Source of the DNA: Oceanobacillus sp. CFH 90083
Lineage (GTDB): Bacteria; Bacillota; Bacilli; Bacillales; Amphibacillaceae
Reading direction: 5' to 3'
DNA length: 64,000 nt
NCBI RefSeq assembly: GCF_009389585.1
Contig: NZ_VIYG01000001.1
Location: 62,001 to 126,000 of the forward strand
Part shown: positions 9,171 to 16,801 of the stretch, piece after piece
Layout: the number at the start of each line of letters is the position of its first letter
Numbering within the stretch: the first letter of the stretch is position 1
Notes under the pieces: model-generated
What the model saw: only the letters and a program-made list of their open reading frames with translations
What the model was told of the DNA's origin: nothing
Database searches by the model: none
Made by a program: the position numbers and the translations under genes

Positions 9171-9397
9171 TATCTATCACTCCTATGAGTCTGAACGCCT
9201 TTTTCTTCTTTCATGATTGCTTTCACTTCTTTTGTTTCATCTGTGACATCCTTCGTCAGATCACGTGTTGAATTTTTAAATTCCTTCAGTGATTGACCGG
9301 CAGCTTTACCTATTTGCGGCAGCTTGTTTGGTCCAAAGATAATAAGAGCCAATATCACGATTAATACAAGTCCTGGAATGCCTATGTTCGTTAACAT
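9170..9397 (-). CDS. tatA: TatA-type twin-arginine translocase subunit (75 aa)
   Basis: The first gene of the tat operon. It has an N-terminal helix (about residues 4-20), the [21 protein letters not shown] hinge-helix and a charged tail with many Lys and Glu. TatA oligomers form the passage for folded proteins recruited by TatC. AGAAGGTGTC lies before the ATG. The stop codon overlaps the start of the second tatA, implying translational coupling. Confidence 0.94.
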   Translation of the reverse strand: MLTNIGIPGLVLIVILALIIFGPNKLPQIGKAAGQSLKEFKNSTRDLTKDVTDETKEVKAIMKEEKGVQTHRSDR

Positions 9398-9486
9398 CGA
9401 TTGACACCTTCTTTATTTATATTGTGTCCTCTTATAGAACCTAATCTCTTCTCATATCATAGCATGTTTAGAAAACATTAGACAAG

Positions 9487-9978
9487 TTAATTCTTACGAT
9501 CATATTGCAGAAAGGAATAGTCGTAAGGATTTTTATCGTTCTTTATGCCTTTTTCCTCTTTGGTAAGCTCCCATGCTGCTTCATCAAACGCCGGGGCAAA
9601 TGAATCGCCGGGGAATTCTTCCTCAATTCTTGTGATATACATGCGGTCAGCAATAGGCAATGCCTGTTTAAAAATATCTCCGCCGCCAATGATGAAATAC
9701 TCTACTTCCGGATGCTCTTCATTCCAACGCTCTACGACAGATAAATCATGAATCGTCTCTACATTTTCCATTGTAAAATCTTTATTTCTGGTCAATACGA
9801 CATTACGCCGCTTCGGCAAAGGCCCATTCATAGAGTCTAATGTTTTTCTTCCCATGATAATTGTATTTCCAGTTGTTTTCTCTTTAAAAAATTTTAAATC
9901 CTGCGGCAAATGCCAAGGCATCTTATTCTGATAGCCAATCACATTATTTTTACCGGCTGCAAATAATAGTGAAATCAT
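9487..9978 (-). CDS. dfrA: Dihydrofolate reductase
   Basis: A 163-residue enzyme that reduces dihydrofolate with NADPH. It shows MISLLFAAGKNNVIGYQNKMPWHLPQDL at the N-terminus, whose PWHLP and Asp27-type acid form the active site. GRKTLDSM and FIIGGGDIFKQAL complete the NADPH site. It lies 25 bases after thyA on the same strand, so the pair regenerates the folate that thymidylate synthase oxidises. ACGGAGG lies before the ATG. I see no residue pattern that would by itself predict trimethoprim resistance. Confidence 0.96.
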   Translation of the reverse strand: MISLLFAAGKNNVIGYQNKMPWHLPQDLKFFKEKTTGNTIIMGRKTLDSMNGPLPKRRNVVLTRNKDFTMENVETIHDLSVVERWNEEHPEVEYFIIGGGDIFKQALPIADRMYITRIEEEFPGDSFAPAFDEAAWELTKEEKGIKNDKNPYDYSFLQYDRKN

Positions 9979-10003
9979 GCTGTAGCCTCCGTTCTTCTGT
10001 ATG

Positions 10004-10957
10004 TTAAACTGCTATTGGTGCTTTGATTGCCGGGTGTGGATGATAATTTTCGATTTTTAAGTCAGATAGGTCAATATCAAAAATAGACTTGCCAGGAGTG
10101 TTTATTTTTAACACAGGCATTTCACGAATGTCTCTTTCCAGCTGCTGATTCACTTGTTCAACATGATTGGAATAGATATGAGCATCTCCAAAGGTGTGCA
10201 CAAACTCGCCTACCTCCAGCCCGCATTCATGTGCAATTAAATGTGTTAAGAGCGCATAGCTGGCAATATTAAAAGGAACGCCAATAAATACATCTGCACT
10301 GCGCTGATACAGCTGGCAGGATAATTTCCCATCCGCTACATAAAATTGAAACAGCGTATGACAAGGCGGCAGAGCCATCGTCGGAATGTCCTCCGGGTTC
10401 CAGGCAGATACAATATGCCGCCTCGAATTCGGGTTGGTTTTAATGGCTTCTATCGTTTCTTTTAATTGATCGATGGATTCCCCTTTTGATGTTTCCCATT
10501 TTCGCCACTGCTTTCCATATACAGAGCCTAAATCTCCATACTTTTCAGCGAAAGCATCATCAGTTAAGATTTTCTCTTTAAACAGCTCCAGCTGCTGCTC
10601 ATATATTTCTTTAAAAGCTGTATCCCTCAGACTTCGTATACCGAAGTCTGTCATATCAGGGCCTGCATAATCCGGGCTTTTAATCCATTTCTCAAAAGCC
10701 CATTCATTCCAAATATTATTATTGTGCTCTAATAAATATCGTATGTTCGTATCGCCTTTGATAAACCACAATAATTCGGTAGCAATTAATCGGAACGGAA
10801 CCTTTTTCGTAGTTAACAATGGGAATCCCTTTTGTAAATCAAAGCGGATTTGATAACCAAAAATCGAATATGTCCCCGTGTTTGTCCGGTCATCCCGACC
10901 TTGTCCTACATCCAATATTTTACGACACAAATCCAAATAACCTTGTTCTCCCTGCAT
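10004..10957 (-). CDS. thyA: Thymidylate synthase (ThyA)
   Basis: A 317-residue enzyme that methylates dUMP to dTMP with methylene-tetrahydrofolate. The catalytic region [12 protein letters not shown] holds the active Cys; [20 protein letters not shown] is the dUMP/folate site. The length is that of the long ThyA type (B. subtilis ThyB-like with insert, about residues 90-140). The reading frame is open another 55 codons upstream to 11122, but AAAGGAGG sits 8 bases before the ATG at 10957, and the extension has no homology I recognise. It is the first gene of the thyA-dfrA pair. Confidence 0.96.
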   Translation of the reverse strand: MQGEQGYLDLCRKILDVGQGRDDRTNTGTYSIFGYQIRFDLQKGFPLLTTKKVPFRLIATELLWFIKGDTNIRYLLEHNNNIWNEWAFEKWIKSPDYAGPDMTDFGIRSLRDTAFKEIYEQQLELFKEKILTDDAFAEKYGDLGSVYGKQWRKWETSKGESIDQLKETIEAIKTNPNSRRHIVSAWNPEDIPTMALPPCHTLFQFYVADGKLSCQLYQRSADVFIGVPFNIASYALLTHLIAHECGLEVGEFVHTFGDAHIYSNHVEQVNQQLERDIREMPVLKINTPGKSIFDIDLSDLKIENYHPHPAIKAPIAV

Positions 10958-11249
10958 CAAAAATCCTCCTTTATTCTTTAACTCCGTTACACCATTTTCG
11001 TATGAGCTTGTATTATTTTCATCATTCAGGGGTTTCTCTTCACAATAATTTTGAAGCATCCACAATATAGCTGGCGCAATGTTTTTATGACAGCAGCTAT
11101 TATTAATTAGACTTGTCAACAATCATTATTATAACAGAAATTCATTTTCTATGATTCTTCTCAGCATTAAAATAGACTGTCTGAACAAAGAAAAAAACAT
11201 ATTTAAATTCAAAACCTTTTGATTATTATAGAAAAATAGAAAGGTTTTC

Positions 11250-11278
11250 TTGACTATGAAAAAAAATTAAGCTAATAT
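11250..11278 (+). promoter_or_regulatory. Strong sigma-A promoter for a small RNA/csp leader
   Basis: TTGACT (11250-11255), a 17-base spacer, then TAATAT (11273-11278). Both boxes are near consensus. The start would fall near 11285. Confidence 0.75.
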
Positions 11279-11284
11279 GGGGTA

Positions 11285-11390
11285 CAAGCAAAGAAGATGT
11301 GACGGAATCATTAGTATGTAAAGGCAGCTTCGATAGACAGAAGTGGATGATGTATGATCCCGTTCTTCTATCCGAAGCTGCCTTTTTTTC
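11285..11390 (+). ncRNA. Putative small RNA or attenuator leader upstream of csp
   Basis: Transcription from the promoter at 11250-11278 would give about 105 nt ending in a strong hairpin. Arms are AAAGGCAGCTTCG (11320-11332) and CGAAGCTGCCTTT (11373-11385), followed by seven T. The hairpin loop itself folds further (GATAG...CTATC). It reads as a complete promoter-RNA-terminator unit with no ORF that has a ribosome site. No separate promoter is obvious between the terminator and the cold-shock gene, so the terminator may instead attenuate csp. I do not recognise a named RNA family. Confidence 0.55.
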
Positions 11391-11458
11391 ATAATTCGTT
11401 CTTCTGCTTTGTGTAATCACACGCGTTTTACGTGGAAGTATTTAGGAGGAAATTTAAC

Positions 11459-11659
11459 ATGGAAAATGGAGTAGTGAAATGGTTTAATGCAGAGAAAGGT
11501 TACGGATTTATTCAGTTAGAAGAAGGGAATGATATTTTCGTACACTATTCTGCTATTCAGGAAGAGGGCTTTAAAACATTAGAAGAAGGTCAACAGGTTT
11601 CCTTTGAGGTCGTTCAAGGTGAGCGCGGTCCACAAGCTGCAAATGTTGTTAAAAATTAA
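11459..11659 (+). CDS. csp: Cold-shock protein (CspB/CspD family)
   Basis: A 66-residue cold-shock domain protein. RNP1 is KGYGFIQ (residues about 14-20) and RNP2 is DIFVHY (about 26-31); both bind single-stranded nucleic acid with their aromatic side chains. The family melts RNA structure in the cold. AGGAGG lies 9 bases before this ATG. An upstream start at 11432 would put that site inside the gene. The leader carries a full terminator hairpin (see 11285-11390) which may control expression. Confidence 0.95.
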   Translation: MENGVVKWFNAEKGYGFIQLEEGNDIFVHYSAIQEEGFKTLEEGQQVSFEVVQGERGPQAANVVKN

Positions 11660-11675
11660 ATATCTATATAGATAG

Positions 11676-11708
11676 AAGCAGAACCCTGGCCGGGGGCTGC
11701 TTTTTTTT
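11676..11708 (+). terminator. Terminator of csp
   Basis: The arms AAGCAG and CTGCTT, with an inner CCC/GGG pairing, are followed by eight T at 11701-11708. Confidence 0.8.
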
Positions 11709-12030
11709 GTGCTTTAAGAAACCGGCATGGCTTGCCAAGTTTTCTTACCAGCCAATACATCCGTTTCGATTTACTGAAATGATATAATCCCCTCTTTCTG
11801 CCTAAAATTCCATATCTCACACTTATTCACTTAAATCTTGTCAATGATTTCATTTGTTTGTTCACAGAAAAGTCATAAACTTTTATAACCAAAAAGTTTG
11901 TAAAATTATTAAATGAAGCTATTTGTGAACAATTGAACGAATTGTGAAAAGTTTGATTTGACAACGTATATAAGGCTTCTTTTCGATATGATAGTCATAT
12001 AGGCAAGAAGTTACAAGAGAGGTGAATCGT
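11709..12030. other. Intergenic, 322 bases, possible operator half-sites
   Basis: No ORF with a ribosome site is seen. AT-rich DNA holds TTGTGAAC at 11923-11930, TTGTGAAA at 11942-11949, and the inverse TTCACA at 11861-11866. TTGACA is present at about 11958 but no -10 lies at the right spacing. The region is likely the control region for the small ORF at 12031. Confidence 0.3.
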
Positions 12031-12168
12031 ATGAAAAAACCTGAACCTGATTTAAGCCGGGCTCTCCTCCATTTGATGGTATTTTGTAAAACAGCGTATT
12101 TGAACTACGCTGCCAGATCATCTCCTGGAAATGGCCATTCTATTTATTTAAAAGCATGTATTTTTTGA
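12031..12168 (+). CDS. Small ORF, 45 aa, unknown
   Basis: ATG preceded by AGAGAGGTG at 7-8 bases, then 45 codons and a TGA. The product begins MKKPEPDLSRALLHLMVF and ends KACIF. It has a hydrophobic middle but no clear signal peptide or full membrane helix. I recognise no family. Support is the good ribosome site and position ahead of a second small ORF on the same strand. The reading frame could still be chance. Confidence 0.45.
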   Translation: MKKPEPDLSRALLHLMVFCKTAYLNYAARSSPGNGHSIYLKACIF

Positions 12169-12219
12169 ATAAGTGAGGTTACGAAGCATTAAAAAGGAGG
12201 AAAGTAATTCATAATAATT

Positions 12220-12387
12220 ATGAATAAAAACATATATGAAAAGCTCGAAAGCAGTTTTAGATATAGGCTGGATCGAGAATTAACAGCTGCTGAAAAAGAA
12301 TTTTTTAAGTGGGTAGCACAGAAACATGAGTCTGAACAAGGAGAAGCAAATATATCTGTCAAAAGAGATTTTAAATCCTTTTTCTGA
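12220..12387 (+). CDS. Small ORF, 55 aa, unknown, charged helical
   Basis: The product begins MNKNIYEKLESSFRYRLD and contains LTAAEKEFFKWVAQKH. It is strongly charged and probably helical, as in small regulators, but no family is recognised. AAAAAGGAGG (12191-12200) is present but 19 bases before the ATG, longer than usual. ATT at 12217 is the only nearer in-frame alternative. A terminator follows at 12436. Confidence 0.5.
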   Translation: MNKNIYEKLESSFRYRLDRELTAAEKEFFKWVAQKHESEQGEANISVKRDFKSFF

Positions 12388-12435
12388 CACAATGCTAAGA
12401 TTAAGCATCAAAAAGCTATATAAATAACTATCATT

Positions 12436-12487
12436 CCAAAAGAAAACATTCATTTTGATCTTCTTCAAAATGAATGTTTTCTTTTGG
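12436..12487. terminator. Strong bidirectional terminator
   Basis: A 23-base perfect inverted repeat (12436-12458 and 12465-12487) with a six-base loop. It lies between the 55-aa ORF and the convergent ypsC. Confidence 0.88.
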
Positions 12488-12506
12488 ATGGGCTTTCGAG
12501 AGGTTT

Positions 12507-13637
12507 TTAATCTTCCCTTTTCCCAAAATATTGATAGTAATTCGTCTGTATAAATCCATTAAACAGCTTGCGTTTCTTTGTAGCCGGCTTGCCGAATACT
12601 TTTTCAAATTGTTCATAAGCTGTAATAATGTATGTACTCCAGGATGGGTGATTGCGCATGATGTTTCCTAAATCCTGATACATCTTCTCTACTTCTTCTC
12701 TATCGCTTAGGCGTTCACCATATGGTGGATTACTGATTAAATAGCCATCTTTTTGTTTTATCGTGAGGTCACTGATTTGCATCTGCTTCCACTGGATTAA
12801 ATCACCAAGTCCGGCTTCCAGGGCATTTGCCTGTGCTGTTTCAATCATCTGGTGGCTGATATCAGAACCAGTGATGGATAAAGGCTGGTCATAGTTTGCC
12901 AGCTCTTCTGCTTCTCCAAAAGCTGCATCCCAGTGTTTTTGTTTCACTAAACTCCATGCTTCAGAAGCAAATTCACGATTAAATCCAGGTGCAATATTTT
13001 GTCCGATAAAAGCAGCTTCAATTAAAATCGTACCAGATCCACAGAATGGATCGATTAAAGGCTGATCCGGCTTCCAGTTTGTTAATTGAACCAGTGCTGC
13101 TGCCAGTGTTTCCTTTAATGGAGCTTCCCCCTGTCCGACACGATAACCGCGCTTATGCAGACCTGTTCCTGATGTGTCAATAGTCAGCGTTGCCTCGTCC
13201 TTTAATAGAGCAACTTCTGTCTTATAAAGAGCTCCGGATTCTTCAAGCTTATGGACTAGGCCATATTTTAATTTCATTCGTTCTACAATTGCTTTTTTCA
13301 CAATGGCTTGACAGTCGGGCACACTATATAAAGTTGATTTGACAGATTTTCCAGATACAGGTATTTGACCTGTTTCATCAATATAATGTTCCCAAGGGAG
13401 CGCTTTGGTCTGTTCAAATAACTCGTCAAATGTTTTAGCTGGAAATTTACCAACAAGAATTTTCACACGGTCAGCTGTTCTTAACCATAAATTGCATCTG
13501 GGTATGGCAGAAATTGGCGCATCAAAGATAACTTTTCCATTTTCTACAGCTGCTTCGTATCCCAAGTCTCTTACTTCTTTTGCAACAATTGATTCAAGTC
13601 CCATTGCTGCCGTAGCAATTAAAGTTACTTGTTTCAT
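12507..13637 (-). CDS. ypsC: THUMP-domain class I rRNA methyltransferase (YpsC/RlmL-type)
   Basis: A 376-residue protein. The N-terminal third is a THUMP-type RNA-binding domain (MKQVTLIATAAMGLESIVAKEV at the start). The C-terminal half is a Rossmann methyltransferase with PLIDPFCGSGTILIEAA (SAM loop) and the catalytic N-P-P-Y in LISNPPYGERLSD. NPPY enzymes methylate a base nitrogen, here probably guanine N2 in 23S rRNA. ATG at 13637 has GAGAGGA upstream. It lies next to rnpB and gpsB, as in B. subtilis. Confidence 0.92.
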   Translation of the reverse strand: MKQVTLIATAAMGLESIVAKEVRDLGYEAAVENGKVIFDAPISAIPRCNLWLRTADRVKILVGKFPAKTFDELFEQTKALPWEHYIDETGQIPVSGKSVKSTLYSVPDCQAIVKKAIVERMKLKYGLVHKLEESGALYKTEVALLKDEATLTIDTSGTGLHKRGYRVGQGEAPLKETLAAALVQLTNWKPDQPLIDPFCGSGTILIEAAFIGQNIAPGFNREFASEAWSLVKQKHWDAAFGEAEELANYDQPLSITGSDISHQMIETAQANALEAGLGDLIQWKQMQISDLTIKQKDGYLISNPPYGERLSDREEVEKMYQDLGNIMRNHPSWSTYIITAYEQFEKVFGKPATKKRKLFNGFIQTNYYQYFGKRED

Positions 13638-13685
13638 TTTTATATTCCTCTCAGGTCTTATTATAGTGTTTCGTAAAAAGAAAAA

Positions 13686-13718
13686 AGATTCTATTTCATT
13701 CAATTGGAAATAGAATCT
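13686..13718 (-). terminator. Terminator of RNase P RNA
   Basis: AGATTCTATTTC (13686-13697) pairs with GAAATAGAATCT (13707-13718). T-run follows on the minus strand. Confidence 0.88.
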
Positions 13719-13735
13719 GTTCATCAGCATGACCC

Positions 13736-14135
13736 TTAAATGTCCGATAAGCCATGTTTTGTTCCATTGTACTGCTGGCGGTGGTCAACCTCGTACGCCG
13801 GCTGTAATCATCTATCTACAGCAAATGCTGTCCCTTGTTCGGTTCAATTCCCTACTAAAGGATGCCCCTACCATTATTTGGGTTGCTCACTCGCGGGGTT
13901 TACCTCGTTCCACCTAGCGCGTTTCCACACTAGCTACGTCACTGTGGCACTTTCAAGAGAGCTGGCATATCACAGGAAGCGACTTAGCACAGCTCGTCTG
14001 CCGTTAGTTTATTAAAAACTACCTTGACTTATGATTTCATCAAGCACGAACACTACAGGCATCGCAGCCTGTGTGAGCATGGACTTTCCTCTATGCCCGA
14101 AATGGACATAGCGATTACATAGACATTTAAGCAGC
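13736..14135 (-). ncRNA. rnpB: RNase P RNA, B type
   Basis: On the minus strand the RNA has the conserved block GAGGAAAGTCCATGCTC (14075-14091), and further along GCGAGTGAGCAACCC. Its ends can pair as helix P1: CTTAAATGTCT near 14131 with GGACATTTAAG near 13736. The size, about 400 nt, is right for the Bacillus B type. It cleaves the 5' leader of precursor tRNA together with RnpA. It lies between gpsB and ypsC as in B. subtilis. A matching promoter (14143-14171) and terminator flank it. Exact ends are approximate. Confidence 0.95.
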
Positions 14136-14142
14136 TTAAAAC

Positions 14143-14171
14143 ATTTTAGCAAAATTCTTTAGATAAATCAA
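14143..14171 (-). promoter_or_regulatory. Sigma-A promoter of rnpB
   Basis: On the minus strand TTGATT (14166-14171), a 17-base spacer, and TAAAAT (14143-14148) place the start near 14136, at the 5' end predicted for the RNA. Confidence 0.8.
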
Positions 14172-14189
14172 ATCAATCATCTATCTCTC

Positions 14190-14504
14190 TTATTCTTCAG
14201 ACTCGGCGTATCTTTTTCCAAACACAGCTTTTTCAAGATTGGATAAACGTTTTAACACATCATAATTCACCTGTGTGTTTTGCTGTGTGGAACGAGCTCT
14301 CGGCGCTTCCGTTGTGGGACGGCTGCTTTTTAATTTTTCAATTTCTTCGTTTAAGCGATCAATTTCCTGCTTGAAATTATCGTAATCCTGAATAATGATA
14401 TCTAAAAATTCATCTACTTCTTCCTGAGAGTAACCTCTAATTCCTGTTTTAAAATCTTTTTCTAAAATTTTCTTTCCATTAAGTTGAATGCGATCAATAC
14501 TCAT
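14190..14504 (-). CDS. gpsB: Cell cycle protein GpsB
   Basis: A 104-residue DivIVA-like protein. The N-terminal domain (MSIDRIQLNGKKILEKDF then GYSQEEVDEFLD) is a membrane-binding coiled coil with the conserved EEVDEFLD. A Pro/Arg/Thr-rich linker and a short C-terminal helix (LKRLSNLEKAVFG) follow. GpsB shuttles PBP1 between lateral wall and septum. ponA lies 3 kb away. GAGGTG precedes the ATG at 14504. Confidence 0.94.
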   Translation of the reverse strand: MSIDRIQLNGKKILEKDFKTGIRGYSQEEVDEFLDIIIQDYDNFKQEIDRLNEEIEKLKSSRPTTEAPRARSTQQNTQVNYDVLKRLSNLEKAVFGKRYAESEE

Positions 14505-14783
14505 TACCAAATCACCTCTAAAAATATACTGATTTTCTATTTTCATCATTTGTGTTTATTTTAACATTATTATACATTAATTAAAGCTATTATAACATTA
14601 GAAAACTTGATTGTCACCAAACCTTTAGATGACAATCAAGTTGGAGCCTGCGATTACCCGCCCCATAAAAAATCGTTGCACTTTCATCGACTAGATACAG
14701 TGACATCGTGTGACCAGCGTCGATAGAGGGACATTGTGTTCGTCGTACTTTACTCCATAAATCCTCTATCTTTTCTTAAAGTG
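14505..14783. other. Intergenic between cdd terminator and gpsB
   Basis: No gene seen. It holds the hairpin repeat described at 14601-14690 and the gpsB upstream region, which is AT-rich around 14560-14600. Confidence 0.5.
14601..14690. repeat. Dispersed hairpin/core repeat, copy A
   Basis: GAAAACTTGATTGTCACCAA starts a 13-base perfect inverted repeat (14604-14616 with 14630-14642), followed by a core GCGATTAC...CGTTGCACTT. The same order of parts recurs at 51865-51950 with high identity, and the core part again at about 59375-59405. This is a dispersed intergenic element. Confidence 0.65.
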
Positions 14784-14787
14784 AAAA

Positions 14788-14812
14788 AAGGAAACTGGAT
14801 ATCAGTCTCCTT
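14788..14812 (-). terminator. Terminator of cdd
   Basis: On the minus strand AAGGAGACTG pairs with CAGTTTCCTT, with one G-U pair, followed by six T. Confidence 0.82.
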
Positions 14813-14886
14813 CTAAAATTTAAAAACTCTCTAGCAAAATTGTGCAATTCAACAGATGAAACACTAAGCAGCTATTCCTGCTCTGT

Positions 14887-15279
14887 TTATTCCATATCTT
14901 CCTTCTGAAATGAAAAAGGCAGCAATTGATCTGTAGTGAGTGTTTGAACATCTTTGTTTAAATTCGTTAAATGAATAGGCATATCAGGAGCAAAAAATTC
15001 GCTCATAACCTGCCTGCATGTTCCACATGGCGGTACCGGACGTTTGGTATCTGCTGCAACAGCCATTTCTGTAAATTCTGTTTCTCCGTCTGAAATAGCC
15101 TTAAAAATAGCAACACGCTCGGCACAACAGGTAGATGGGTAGGCAGCATTTTCGATATTGCATCCAGTATAGATTTTGCCTGAACCTGTTAATAACGCTG
15201 CACCTACCGGAAATTCAGAATAAGGTACATAAGCTCTTGCTCTAATTTGGATTGCTTCTTGCAATAATTTTTCTTTCAT
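14887..15279 (-). CDS. cdd: Cytidine deaminase
   Basis: A 130-residue enzyme that deaminates cytidine and deoxycytidine for pyrimidine salvage. It has the zinc motifs CAE (TCCAERVAI, Glu as proton shuttle) and PCGTCRQ. ATG at 15279 was chosen because GGGAGG lies 10 bases upstream; a longer frame from 15300 has no site. In B. subtilis cdd lies next to dgkA/era; here it follows yppE, so it has moved or been rearranged. Confidence 0.95.
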   Translation of the reverse strand: MKEKLLQEAIQIRARAYVPYSEFPVGAALLTGSGKIYTGCNIENAAYPSTCCAERVAIFKAISDGETEFTEMAVAADTKRPVPPCGTCRQVMSEFFAPDMPIHLTNLNKDVQTLTTDQLLPFSFQKEDME

Positions 15280-15415
15280 AATAGGTCTTCCTCCCGACAT
15301 ATTCGTGCATTTCTCTTTGTTTAAGTATCTTTTTTGGGGAACAAAAAAAGCAGGAGCATCCGTAATTTTCCTGATTACAGAATCGTAAAAATATTTTCTG
15401 CATGGGAAGGAGTAT

Positions 15416-15446
15416 CTCCTGATTGATTCAACTAGGATTTATCCGA
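15416..15446. repeat. Short dispersed repeat, copy 2 (matches 8108-8138)
   Basis: It shares a 22-base block with 8111-8132 (one mismatch) and spans the yppE stop. See the first copy. Confidence 0.6.
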
Positions 15447-15803
15447 AAAATTGTCCGTTATTGTATCCAATAGTAAATCAAAAACATATCGAATCGACGT
15501 ATATAATTCTATATACCTTTTTCTTCTCACATCCAAATAATAGCTGTGCATCAACAGTAATTCCATATTCTCTTTTGTTGATTGAATTTGGCTGGGATGA
15601 ACAGATGCTTTTCTATCCTTTACTGCAGCTAAAGCATCTTTCTCCCAGCTTTCTAATAAATCATATATGGGAGCCGTCTCTTTTTTTACCATATTAAAAA
15701 AATCACGGTCCTTCCGATCGTTTGGTGCTTCACTAGTCTCAAACCGCTTCCGCAATGCTTCTAAATACCGATTTAACTTCTCTGTTTGTTCACTAAGTTT
15801 CAT
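15432..15803 (-). CDS. yppE: YppE family protein (DUF1798)
   Basis: A 123-residue all-helical protein of unknown role. It contains MVKKETAPIYDLLESWEKDA and HPSQIQSTKENMELLLMHSYYLD, patterns of YppE-type proteins. The start at 15803 has AAGGATG upstream; the longer frame to 15848 has none. Its neighbours (sspM, recU, ponA) match the B. subtilis yppC-G region. Confidence 0.83.
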   Translation of the reverse strand: MKLSEQTEKLNRYLEALRKRFETSEAPNDRKDRDFFNMVKKETAPIYDLLESWEKDALAAVKDRKASVHPSQIQSTKENMELLLMHSYYLDVRRKRYIELYTSIRYVFDLLLDTITDNFSDKS

Positions 15804-15887
15804 TGTATCGTCATCCTTCAATGGCAAACTGTAGTTAAATTTTAACATACCATAGATGGAAAAGTCATGAACAACATTTGGAAGAAG

Positions 15888-16103
15888 CTACAAAAGTTGC
15901 TTTAATCTTTGAACTTCCAGCTCTGTCTGTTTCAAATTATTTGTTTTTGTTTGAAATTGAACCCATACTTCACTGTCAACCTTTGCTTTTAATTTGAGAT
16001 GAATTAAGCATAACTGCTCTTGAATCTGCTCTATCTGGTTCTCTATATCCTCTTTGCTGTATCCTTTATTTTCCTCAGAAATGATTGATTTTGAAAGAAG
16101 CAT
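15888..16103 (-). CDS. Hypothetical coiled-coil protein, 71 aa
   Basis: MLLSKSIISEENKGYSKEDIEN is followed by a long charged helix with heptad-like Leu/Ile spacing and ends VQRLKQLL. No family is recognised. AGGAGGAG lies upstream of the ATG at 16103. An extra ATG out of frame sits five bases before it. Its position between yppE and sspM suggests it may stand where yppF lies in B. subtilis, but sequence similarity is not evident. Confidence 0.65.
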   Translation of the reverse strand: MLLSKSIISEENKGYSKEDIENQIEQIQEQLCLIHLKLKAKVDSEVWVQFQTKTNNLKQTELEVQRLKQLL

Positions 16104-16352
16104 ATTCCATTCTCCTCCTATTTTTTTATACGAGCTCATATTTTTAGCCTGATGTGCTATACATTCCACAGTGGAACCTTATCTCCTTCCTGTTCGACAA
16201 AACTAGAATAATCTAAACAAAACTAGTGTATATCTGTAATGATTTAAGCAAAATTAGACAAGCTATATAAGGAAGCTTCCCTCTGAATAATTGATGTAGC
16301 GAAAATGAACGGGAGCAGACGAATAAGATCGTAAAAAAGGAGGTTATCTTTC

Positions 16353-16460
16353 ATGAAGGAATCCAAAGCACAGCAAAAAACAAATGCTGCAAACAAAAAG
16401 AACAATAATGAAAAAACAAGAGATAAAAAAATAGCAGGTCCCAACCGTCCTTCAACTTAA
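16353..16460 (+). CDS. sspM: Small acid-soluble spore protein M (SspM)
   Basis: A 35-residue, very basic peptide, shorter than ordinary ORF cut-offs. It begins MKESKAQQK and ends KIAGPNRPST. The GPNRPST end is the SspM hallmark (B. subtilis SspM ends GGPNRPST). It is made in the forespore. AAAAAGGAGG sits 9 bases before ATG. No sigma-G promoter could be called with confidence. It is followed by a terminator at 16499. Confidence 0.88.
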   Translation: MKESKAQQKTNAANKKNNNEKTRDKKIAGPNRPST

Positions 16461-16498
16461 TTTGACGAACACGTACTTTTAATGGAGGTTCAACAGAT

Positions 16499-16556
16499 AA
16501 CCTAATTATATTTTGCGAGTCTATATTACCCGTGGAATACAATTAGGTTCTTTTTT
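16499..16556 (+). terminator. Terminator of sspM
   Basis: AACCTAATT (16499-16507) pairs with AATTAGGTT (16541-16549), followed by CTTTTTT. Confidence 0.75.
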
Positions 16557-16801
16557 CACTTTTAACCCTTATGAATAGATGTGGATATGCGTAAACTATG
16601 TAAGGCTGCAAATGAACGTAGCTTATTAAATTTCTCCATATTTTGTCCATATTTTAAGATTTTGTACGCTATAATTCGTTTCCTTCTTGAATTTATATTA
16701 TAATATATGATGTACTGGTTTTATATTTATCCTGTCCAAAACAGTAATGTATCAATATTGCTGTTTTTCATTTAGGATATCGTGTTAGGAGGCAAGAAAA
16801 C
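16557..16801. other. recU upstream region, 245 bases
   Basis: AT-rich, with several TATAAT-like words (16669, 16698 area) but no convincing -35 partner. No ORF is seen. Confidence 0.4.

Noticed and set aside
10958-11122. 55-codon extension of thyA
   Set aside because: The frame is open, but a strong ribosome site sits before the internal ATG and the extension has no similarity I know.
13729-14015. Plus-strand frames of 62 and 91 codons
   Set aside because: They lie inside the RNase P RNA gene, opposite strand.
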